Part shown: piece after piece, positions 1-6,200 of the stretch
Position numbering within the stretch: the first letter of the stretch is position 1
Layout: each line of letters begins with the position of its first letter
Source: Candidatus Poribacteria bacterium
GTDB taxonomy: Bacteria > Poribacteria > WGA-4E > WGA-3G
Reading direction: 5' to 3'
Assembly (NCBI GenBank): GCA_009835515.1
Contig: VXXH01000505.1
Span: 1 to 9,509 of the forward strand
DNA length: 9,509 nucleotides
The notes under the pieces: generated by a model
Database searches by the model: none
Told to the model about the DNA's origin: nothing
What the model saw: only the letters and a program-made list of their open reading frames with translations
Translations under genes and position numbers: made by a program

Positions 1-16
1 GAATTAAAGAAACATT

Positions 17-337
17 ATGCTTCATCTACCACCACTACGAGAGCGTCTGGAGGATATTGCGCCGTTAGTAGAGGCATTCATTAGCGAGTCGAGTGCCGAA
101 TACAGAAAAAATGTTACAGGGATTACCCAAGAGGCACTCACACATTTGGAACAGACAGCGTGGCCCGGGAATATCCGTCAGTTGAAGAGCACAGTCCAGA
201 CAGCTGTTGCTCTCGCAACAACTAACGAACGGAAAGCGGCAGCATCGTTGGGTATTAGTTTATACGCACACTTCAGAAATACACACACTGGCAGGAATCA
301 GAACATTAATGACAATTATCACGTTTTGGATAGTTGA
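17..337 (+). pseudogene. Remnant of sigma-54-dependent enhancer-binding regulator (C-terminal part of AAA+ domain)
   Basis: The 106-residue reading matches the end of an NtrC-type AAA+ domain. LPPLRERLEDI (residues 4-14) is the arginine-finger segment and WPGNIRQL (49-56) is the sensor II motif. Intact family members couple ATP hydrolysis to open-complex formation by sigma-54 RNA polymerase. Walker A, GAFTGA and Walker B are all absent. Similarity continues three codons upstream of the ATG (R-N-I), then meets an in-frame TAA at 5-7, so the upstream part is cut off by a stop or frameshift. After sensor II the usual linker is missing. The reading goes directly to RKAAASLGISLYAHF (72-86), which looks like a Fis-type helix-turn-helix lacking about two residues before LYAHF, followed by an unrelated tail. 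I read this as a decayed fragment; an assembly or base-call error at the window edge is the alternative. The family assignment is secure and the pseudogene call is moderately so. Confidence 0.7.
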
Positions 338-434
338 GTTGATAGGAGGTATACTCATTGGCAGGTTGCTTCGGGACATCCTGCAGCGAAACTCGGCGCG
401 GAAAAGTGAGCCGTTCCCATTACATATCTTATGA
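309..434 (+). CDS. Possible small single-pass membrane peptide (41 aa)
   Basis: A 41-residue reading starts at ATG 309 and overlaps the end of the sigma-54 regulator remnant in another frame. It has one hydrophobic segment (about residues 2-18, ITFWIVELIGGILIG) followed by a basic tail (RLLRDILQRNSARK), the layout of a short inner-membrane peptide with a cytoplasmic C-terminus. AGGAA at 293-297 lies 11 nt before the ATG, a weak and rather distant ribosome binding site. The stop is 28 nt before the next ORF, so co-transcription is possible. I recognise no family. It may equally be a chance reading in decaying DNA. Confidence 0.3.
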   Translation: MTIITFWIVELIGGILIGRLLRDILQRNSARKSEPFPLHIL

Positions 435-462
435 GGTAAAACCGAATCGGAAGATACCCTAA

Positions 463-807
463 ATGCAATCTTTTATGCGAATGCAATTACTTGATTTCTT
501 GAGCAAATTGAATGTCACCCTGAGAAGCCATGATGGTGAATGGTACGCTGCGACCGCGCCGATCTATAACCACCTCGGCGTAGATAAGTCTCACGCCAAC
601 CGCAGAATGAGGAAATACGGCAACTTGAGCGTGAATATAAAGAATAAACGCTTCATTCGGTTAGAGTACATCCCCTGGCATCTGGCGAACTTATATGGAC
701 ATCACACACTACCGGATGAAACCCAACAACGTATAGCAGACCTCCTAAATCACTGGGGCATTCCTGTTCCGCAACTTCAAGGAGTTTTTGATAAACGGAA
801 CACATGA
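463..807 (+). CDS. Hypothetical protein, possibly DNA-binding (114 aa)
   Basis: I do not recognise this protein. It is basic and mostly helical in appearance, with no signal peptide or membrane segment. Residues about 30-52 (ATAPIYNHLGVDKSHANRRM and on) resemble a helix-turn-helix: a hydrophobic first helix, a GV turn, then a Ser/His/Asn/Arg-rich second helix that could read DNA. A short strand-like stretch (NKRFIRLEYI, 61-70) follows, as in a wing, and then a helical C-terminus. ATG 463 has GGAAG at 450-454, 8 nt upstream. In-frame ATGs at 475 and 481 are alternative starts. It is alone between a weak small ORF and a 250-nt non-coding stretch. The regulatory role is inferred from shape only. 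Confidence 0.5.
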   Translation: MQSFMRMQLLDFLSKLNVTLRSHDGEWYAATAPIYNHLGVDKSHANRRMRKYGNLSVNIKNKRFIRLEYIPWHLANLYGHHTLPDETQQRIADLLNHWGIPVPQLQGVFDKRNT

Positions 808-870
808 CACGTTAGTAGCTAAGGAAAATCGTATGCTTACGACTAACAGAGACGTTTCATAGACGGTTTT

Positions 871-926
871 GCTTGGGTATTTCTTCAGCATCTGTGTGGA
901 AACGTGCATCAATCACACACCCAAGC
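871..926. repeat. Nested inverted repeat in intergenic region
   Basis: GCTTGGGT at 871-878 is the exact reverse complement of ACCCAAGC at 919-926. Directly inside the right arm, CACAC (914-918) can pair with GTGTG (894-898). This gives a 13-bp two-part stem with a 15-nt bulge on the left and a 15-nt loop. No T-run follows, so it is not a standard intrinsic terminator for the gene ending at 807. It may be a structured leader, a processing site or chance. The rest of 808-1060 shows no further gene that I can support. Confidence 0.35.
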
Positions 927-1060
927 CCCAGAGTGATGGCATTTGTAAGGACTATGAATACAGAGAAATATCCGCAATTGACGTGTAGAGGGTTTGTCAA
1001 GGCAACCTATTTGGGATGTAGAAATGGTTCATGATTGATGATGAAAATTAGGAGATGTTT

Positions 1061-1264
1061 ATGAAACTTCAACTCGGTTGCAAGCAGATCCAGCTCAGCA
1101 GGGTTCAACGCATCCGCAGAATTGGACAACACATTGCCCAAATTAGCTTCAAAACTGGTGAATCCATACACGTGAAATGCGGTGTCCGTTCCCCGGATGG
1201 TATGACAATCTCTTATCACGGCACATTTGAAGAACTCAAAGCGTTGGTTGATAAGTTCAAGTGA
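1061..1264 (+). CDS. Hypothetical small soluble protein (67 aa)
   Basis: The start is ATG 1061, because AGGAG at 1050-1054 sits 6 nt before it; ATG 1055, in the same frame, would be too close to the ribosome binding site. The product is a 67-residue basic protein with alternating hydrophobic stretches suggesting a small beta-rich fold (QISFKTGESIHVKC, then MTISYHG), ending in a helix (FEELKALVDKF). There is one Cys at position 7 and another at 40, and no signal peptide. I recognise no family. It stands alone, and a perfect 12-bp inverted repeat covers its stop codon. An antisense ORF at 1007-1273 is a shadow without a convincing ribosome binding site. Confidence 0.55.
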   Translation: MKLQLGCKQIQLSRVQRIRRIGQHIAQISFKTGESIHVKCGVRSPDGMTISYHGTFEELKALVDKFK

Positions 1265-1273
1265 ACTTATCAA
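1248..1273. repeat. Perfect 12-bp inverted repeat spanning a stop codon
   Basis: TTGATAAGTTCA (1248-1259) and TGAACTTATCAA (1262-1273) are exact reverse complements separated by AG. The TGA stop of the upstream small gene (1262-1264) lies in the right arm. As RNA it would form a stem of about 10-11 bp with a tight loop. It is AT-rich and is followed by AATGAGG rather than a T-run, so terminator function is unconvincing. An RNA 3' end stabiliser or a dyad operator is equally possible. Confidence 0.5.
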
Positions 1274-1369
1274 AATGAGGTCCTGTCACCTTCAAAAATC
1301 TACAGCTACTGGTAACATACTGGCAAGAAAGTAAAATGTGTTTTCATATTATGATCCGAAAATGAACCC

Positions 1370-1413
1370 GCTTTTCAGGTTGTGTGGAGACTTAGAAAAC
1401 AACCTGCTTTTAT
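1370..1413 (+). repeat. 44-nt structured element, copy 1 (leader of the 1440 ORF)
   Basis: This 44-nt stretch matches 1754-1797 at both ends (GCTTT...GGTTGTG...CAAC...GCTTTTAT). Two pairings are available: TTTTC 1372-1376 with GAAAA 1395-1399, and CAGGTTGT 1376-1383 with ACAACCTG 1399-1406. The arms run in the order A-B-A'-B', the topology of an H-type pseudoknot; the arms share boundary bases, so the two could instead be alternative folds. It ends with TTTTAT, 3 nt before AAGGAG (1417-1422), the possible ribosome binding site region of the membrane-peptide ORF. That position would suit a cis-acting leader control. No known riboswitch class is recognised. Confidence 0.5.
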
Positions 1414-1439
1414 AGAAAGGAGTTAATAGGAATTTGATT

Positions 1440-1643
1440 ATGTTTTATTTCGAGTTGACCTTATCGGTCTTGGGCATCGTCTGCTTAATCTTTATGATCG
1501 CAGTTTTATGGCGATTCTTTGAAGTGCTGGGGCTGATAGGGTATATCCTTAAACGGTTGAGATATCATCAAAACGCTATCAAGGGTACCATGTTCCAAAT
1601 TCGAAGGTTTTGCGAAAAATATAGTGATTACTGGAATAATTAA
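1440..1643 (+). CDS. Small membrane protein (67 aa)
   Basis: A 67-residue protein with a strongly hydrophobic N-terminal half. One clear transmembrane helix covers about residues 5-27 (ELTLSVLGIVCLIFMIAVLW) and a second short hydrophobic patch covers 27-37. A basic amphipathic tail follows (KRLRYHQNAIKGTMFQIRRF), presumably cytoplasmic. ATG 1440 has AGGAA at 1428-1432, 7 nt upstream. TTG 1434, preceded by AAGGAG 1417-1422 at 11 nt, is an alternative start that adds two residues. The family is unknown, and the layout fits small regulatory or stress membrane proteins as well as type I toxins. It is flanked by two copies of a 44-nt structured element, one immediately upstream. Confidence 0.5.
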   Translation: MFYFELTLSVLGIVCLIFMIAVLWRFFEVLGLIGYILKRLRYHQNAIKGTMFQIRRFCEKYSDYWNN

Positions 1644-1753
1644 CTTGCCATTGTCGCTCGCACGCTGATTTAACGGACATATTCCCTCCAGAGACCGTTT
1701 TGGTTCTGTTTCACATGTCCACCAAGCGGTCCGTCGGGCTATTTTTATCACTC

Positions 1754-1797
1754 GCTTTGCGGGTTGTGCGAGTCCTCAAAGCAACACCCGCTTTTAT
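1754..1797. repeat. 44-nt structured element, copy 2
   Basis: This is the second copy of the element at 1370-1413, in the same orientation and 340 nt further on, beyond the membrane-peptide ORF. Here GCTTTG 1754-1759 pairs with CAAAGC 1777-1782, and GCGGGT 1759-1764 pairs with ACCCGC 1786-1791, again in A-B-A'-B' order. In the second stem the A1377-U1405 pair of copy 1 is G1761-C1789 here, so pairing is kept while both bases change. It ends in TTTTAT like copy 1. Alternative pairings exist (CTCGC 1751-1755 with GCGAG 1767-1771). The surrounding 1644-1858 contains other short dyads, such as CTCGCAC near 1662 with GTGCGAG at 1766-1772, but no gene that I can support. Confidence 0.5.
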
Positions 1798-1858
1798 CAA
1801 CGAGGCCGTAAGAGCGATCTCCGCCTCTTGTGGAAGGAGTTTCAATTGAAGCGTGAAT

Positions 1859-2884
1859 TTATACATCTATCCGATACACACGAGTGGCAGTGTCATGAAA
1901 CAGAGATGTACGTTCATCGTCGGAGTAACCTGACGACAAACGTTTAAACGCGTTATACATCACATTATAGGAGAACGAGACCTTATCGACCGGAAAATTG
2001 CTTTCAAACATACACCTTTCCGGCCCAAACTGCTCAATACAGTAATTCATAAAGGGTGCTATAGATTCCGCCAATTCCTCAGAACCGATCGGTTTTTCGC
2101 GTTCGTGCCAATCAAAACCGGTGCGCGGCATCCCGATACCGCCGAGTTTGATGTGGACGTTAGGGCAAGCCGCCACAGCAGCGATACCGTTCCGCCAAGT
2201 CGCTAATACTTCGTCATCCTTACCACCATAAGGACCGACCCGCAGCAAACCGCCAATATGGTTCAGAATAATCGTCAAATCGGGTACAGCTTTCGCGAAA
2301 TCCGCGAGTTCAGGAAGTTGTGGGAAATACAACCACGCCTCAAAGGACATCTCCATACTTGCCAGCACCCGCGCCCCTACACGAAAATCCTCACGCCCCA
2401 GTTGACCTGCCGTTCTGTATGCGGAGGTTCCGCCTATCTCTGGGTGTGGATCCGAGGTGACAGAGTGTCGGATACCCCGAAACCGATTCGGACTCGCAGC
2501 CTGTAAGGCTTCCAATACAGGTGCAACACGTTCACCCAAATTCAGGTTAGCGTGCCCTATGATCGCAGCGGCAGCACGACTCGGACCGTATAAACCACTG
2601 GCACTCGCAGCCGCTAACCCTTGCACGAATTCGACCTCTCCAACAGGCCGCACCTCTTCCGATCCATCAGGACGATACATTGCCCGCGCCTCAACAAATA
2701 CGGTGGAACGGACATTGTGTCCGCTATCAATATCTGCAATCAACTCATGGAGGAGATAGCGTTGGTAAGGAACACGCTCGGTTCGGAAATCCCAAAAATG
2801 GTGATGTGGATCGCAAATCGGCAGTTCCGGTTCCAGTGTCGGTTCTTCCGTTAAAGCGAGCCAGTCATTGCCTCCAAATGGCAT
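1859..2884 (-). CDS. Amidohydrolase family 2 (TIM-barrel metal-dependent hydrolase, LigI-like)
   Basis: The 341-residue protein has the full length and motif order of the amidohydrolase_2 family (PF04909, COG3618). CDPHHHFWD (24-32) supplies the strand-1 HxH metal or substrate ligands His27 and His29. FRGIRH (135-140) is the conserved Arg/His segment, LNHIGG (207-212) carries the strand-5 His209, and MFESNFPVDK (292-301) is the strand-8 motif. Relatives hydrolyse lactone or ester bonds of small organic acids, for example 2-pyrone-4,6-dicarboxylate lactonase; the substrate here cannot be read. Position 296 is Asn where the usual FGSDWP motif has Asp. I recall this Asn form in one branch of the family, so it need not mean inactivity. 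There is no signal peptide, so it is cytoplasmic. The start codon is supported by GAGGTG 6 nt upstream. It is transcribed alone, divergent from the propeller gene, from its own promoter. Confidence 0.9.
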   Translation of the reverse strand: MPFGGNDWLALTEEPTLEPELPICDPHHHFWDFRTERVPYQRYLLHELIADIDSGHNVRSTVFVEARAMYRPDGSEEVRPVGEVEFVQGLAAASASGLYGPSRAAAAIIGHANLNLGERVAPVLEALQAASPNRFRGIRHSVTSDPHPEIGGTSAYRTAGQLGREDFRVGARVLASMEMSFEAWLYFPQLPELADFAKAVPDLTIILNHIGGLLRVGPYGGKDDEVLATWRNGIAAVAACPNVHIKLGGIGMPRTGFDWHEREKPIGSEELAESIAPFMNYCIEQFGPERCMFESNFPVDKVSFSYNVMYNAFKRLSSGYSDDERTSLFHDTATRVYRIDV

Positions 2885-2938
2885 AGAAACACCTCAGTCT
2901 TTGTAGCTTTCAGATTGATTGTTATATCTCTTGCGTCC

Positions 2939-2967
2939 ACTGTAGAGCATCGGAAAATTTTTGTCAA
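2939..2967 (-). promoter_or_regulatory. Sigma70-type promoter of the amidohydrolase gene
   Basis: Reading the - strand, a consensus -35 TTGACA (complement of 2962-2967) is followed after exactly 17 nt by TACAGT (complement of 2939-2944), a 4/6 match to TATAAT. Transcription would begin near 2932, giving a leader of about 48 nt before the ATG at 2884, with the ribosome binding site GAGGTG just ahead of it. The perfect -35 and ideal spacer make this the best promoter in the window. Confidence 0.65.
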
Positions 2968-3049
2968 ACATTTTTTAGCGCCTTTTCCGTAGGTAACAAC
3001 TTGGGTTTGTCCAACTTTCTTTAAGGGATGTCCCGACGATATACGTCTT

Positions 3050-3165
3050 ATAAAAGCAAGTTCGCAAGTGTATCTAAAGTTGCGAAGTGCCTAAAGTTAT
3101 TGCAGCGAAAGAACGCTTTTACAACTTTACAGACTATAAAACACTTTACGGACCTTAAACTTTCC
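3050..3165. repeat. TAAAGTT / AACTTTA repeat block in the divergent intergenic region
   Basis: CTAAAGTT occurs at 3074 and 3091 (17 nt apart). The complementary form ACTTTAC or ACTTT occurs around 3124, 3143 and 3159 (16-19 nt apart), with further variants such as TAAAAGC near 3053 and GCTTTTAC near 3114. The two halves face each other and give overall dyad symmetry around about 3110. The block lies between the two promoters of the 2885-3275 region and just upstream of the rightward one. It could be a binding-site array, curved DNA or a degenerate mobile hairpin. A 64-residue reading through it (3028-3222) is Lys/Leu-rich filler with no ribosome binding site that I can see. Confidence 0.45.
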
Positions 3166-3177
3166 AATATGCTTCTC

Positions 3178-3206
3178 TTGCTTATGAAATCTTTTTATGG
3201 CATAAT
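3178..3206 (+). promoter_or_regulatory. Probable sigma70 promoter of the propeller lipoprotein gene
   Basis: TTGCTT (3178-3183), 17 nt, then CATAAT (3201-3206) match the -35 (TTG core only) and -10 (5/6) elements. Transcription would start near 3213, giving a leader of about 60 nt to ATG 3276. The ribosome binding site candidate AAGGA (3261-3265) is 10 nt from the first ATG. The AT-rich repeat block just upstream could act as an UP element or an operator region. Confidence 0.45.
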
Positions 3207-3275
3207 AGTTGCCAAGCGGTGAATATGGTCCTCGGATTGTAAGATACAAACTTCGGCGAAAAGGACGGCGATAGA

Positions 3276-6200
3276 ATGATGAACCCAGCAGATGAAAATG
3301 ACCTTCGGATTGGAAGACTCAAAAGCAAATGTGCGTATACGGCTTTTGTTGTGTGTGTTTTATTCTTGCTGTGTCACATCGCGATTATAGGGTGTGGACC
3401 ATTAACAACCGATCCGCAGTCCAGTGTTCCACTTGAGGGTTCCGGTGCAGATTCACGTCCCAAAAAGGTATGGCCAGTAGAACGGACGCTCGTCAGCAAT
3501 GAAGTTAACTGTATTGCTGCCGATGCGGACAACGTATGGATTGCGACAGCACGCGGGGTTTCACGCTGGGAACGTCAGCAGGATAGGTGGCTACACTATA
3601 CGATGGAAGATGGGTTAGCAAACGATATGGTGAATGCCGTTGCAATTGAAGGGCGGTGGATTTGGTTCGCTACAGATGAAGGGGTAAGCCGCTACGATAC
3701 CCAAACAGACACCTTTTCAACCTTCCGAACGATTGATGGCTTAGCGAGCGACCAGGTTTCCTCTATTGCAGTGGATGGAAACTACGTCTGGTTCGGAACG
3801 TCTAACGGGCTCAACCGCTATGACAAAACGATTGATAGTTGGGCGGTACGTACCCGAAAAGACGGTTTGGTTAGCAAAATAATCACAACGATCGCAGTCG
3901 AGCCAGAATACGTCTGGGTCGGCACAGATAGGGAAATAAACCCGGATCCCCACGGATGGGATGAGGATCCGAGGTTCAGCAGAGGCGGCGTGAGTCGTTA
4001 CCACCGAGATACCGATTCTTGGAATAATTATACGAAATCAGATGGCTTGATAGACAGCGAGATCGCTACGATTGCCGTGGACGATGACAGCGTTTGGTTC
4101 GGTACGCAAAAAGAAGGGGTCAGTCAATACAACAAAGTTGATCAGACCTTCATCAAGACGTATACAAAGACCGATCTCCTGAAAAGCAATATGATCACCT
4201 GTATCCGTTCAGATGGATTTCAAGTCTGGTTCGGAACTGCCAATGCTGGCATCCATCGGTTCATCAAACCTGTCAATACATGGGTGCATTACACCAAAGC
4301 AGACGGATTAGCAAGTAATCATGTCAGTTGGATTACTACACAAGGGAATGATGTCTGGTTTGCGAGCAAAGAGGATGGTGTGAGTCGCTTCGATAAGGTG
4401 ACCGGTGAATGGACAATTTATAAGCAAGCAGATTTTCTTGCCGACAACGATGTCCGCGATATAACACGTGATACCGATGGGAACCTCTGGGTAGCGACAG
4501 TTGCGGGAATTTCGGTCTATTCGCCTCAAACGCGCAGTTGGGAAGTTATCTCGAAAGAAGATGGACTGCCAACACCTTATGTCACGTCAATACTTATTAG
4601 CCAGAATAGCCATCAACCATCGGTTTCCATCAGCAGCCGGCCAGAAGACTCTCATGGCAGTGATAACAAAAGCAACATCCCCAACAAACCTACTGATAGC
4701 AGACAACCGACGGTTTCTGATAACCAACGGTTTCCGACAACCATTTGGATTGGGAGCGATCGAGGACTTGGTGAAGGGACATATCTTAATGATGAATGGG
4801 CATTTCATACCCCACTTCAAGCGGAGACGCAAGGTGAAGCCTTTATAACAGCACTTGATACTGACGCGGGACAGTCCAATCCTACTATCTGGATCGGCAC
4901 CACCTTGGGCCCCGCCATGTATGACTCAACATCTCAAAAATGGACGCAGCTTGCCGTGCCGGACGTGCCCAAAAATCCGCTTATATTATCTGTGCTTGTT
5001 CACGATGGCAGTGTCTGGTTTGGTGGCACTGAGGGCATTTGGCGATATTCAATTGCCGATAAGAAGATGCATGCTGCTGCTGACGGACTTCCCAACCTCA
5101 ATGTTAATGTCCTGCTATCCACAAGCGAAACAGGAAAGGAAGAGACGCTTTGGGCAGGAACAGGTCAAGGGCTTGCGAGATATGACAGCACCCTAAAGCG
5201 TTGGGTGTCGTTGTCCTTTAATGCCCAATTGCCTTCGTCTAATGTCACCGCGCTCGCTTTTCGAGATGGCATCCTCTGGATCGGCACCCCCCAAGGTCTG
5301 GGAAGTTATACAATTCCCTCCAATGCTTGGAGTTCTCTCTCAAATGTACCACATAACATCCGCGACATCCTGTGTGAGGCAGATGAAACGCTTTGGTTGG
5401 CGACAGATATCGGTCTTGTCGAATATAACGTACAAAATGGGAAAGAGGCACTGCATCAATCCCGTCCAGTACGGGAGCCGTTCCTTGAAATCAGAGTCTC
5501 AGACATCAAATTTGATGGCGATTATATCTGGTTCAATAACTGGCGGGGTTCACCGAACGGTAGTATTGTGCGGTTTCACCGTCCAACAGAGACGTGGCGG
5601 CGTTTCACACGCTTAGATATTCTACAGTCCACGCAAAAAAGATCTATGACGTTTATCCGTTGGAGTTATGTCGATACGGATGCCGTTTGGTTCACAACGG
5701 ATTACGGTGTGCTGCGCTACGATAAAATGGCGGATACGTGGCAGCATTTTACGACAGAAGATGGACTCTCTACAGACGATGTGGATAAGATCGCTGTCAG
5801 TGAGCAGAGCGTCTGGGTCATTCCGATAATAGGGCTGGAATTAAATCATTATAGTAAAGCGACTGGAACATGGAAGGTCGTTGAAGAAGAAGGCCACCGT
5901 GAGATTGAGCGCATAAAGACACTTGGGGTTGATGGTCCGAATGTCTGGTTCGCCTCTGGGCGCGGGCTCACTCGGTACAATGAAATTACGGGTGAATGGA
6001 AGAATTTCGGACCGAGGGATGGACTGGCAGGTAGAGGCGGCGAATGGATTACTATAGATGATGATTTCATCTGGGTGGCACGTTCGGAGTGGGACAGAGG
6101 CAGCAACCGTCCGTTGTCACGATACGATAAGAAAACCAAAAAATGGACGACATTTTCAACAAATGACGTGCTGGCTGCGAGTACCATTAGACGTGTTATC

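Noticed and set aside
1007..1273. Antisense 88-residue ORF over the small gene at 1061
   Set aside because: The + strand ORF has a proper AGGAG at 6 nt and a plausible fold; the antisense reading begins within the palindrome and has no comparable ribosome binding site.
1660..1690. ACGCTGATTTAACGG resembles the conserved core of SAM-II riboswitches
   Set aside because: The second half of the motif (the downstream GCGTGATAAATG-type strand) is absent, and the adjacent downstream gene is on the other strand and unrelated to methionine metabolism.
1370..1797. Integron attC sites flanking a small cassette gene
   Set aside because: attC needs an AAC-ending core on the left and a GTT-starting core on the right; here the order is reversed (GGTTG left, CAAC right) in either strand reading.
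1834..1930. Rightward ORF from TTG after AAGGAG near 1834-1839
   Set aside because: It runs antisense into the well-supported amidohydrolase gene and stops after a short stretch with no recognisable content.
3054..3165. CRISPR-like array from the spaced AAAGTT boxes
   Set aside because: Boxes are about 7-8 nt, imperfect, change orientation, and are too close for repeats and spacers.
3028..3222. 64-residue ORF in the divergent intergenic region
   Set aside because: It reads through the TAAAGTT repeat block and overlaps the promoter; composition is low-complexity Lys/Leu/Ser and no ribosome binding site is visible.
3741..4004. Antisense and alternate-frame ORFs inside the propeller gene and the secreted protein gene
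   Set aside because: The sense frames show clear repeated protein motifs or a signal peptide and long open coding sequence; the others are shadows caused by repeated codon patterns.
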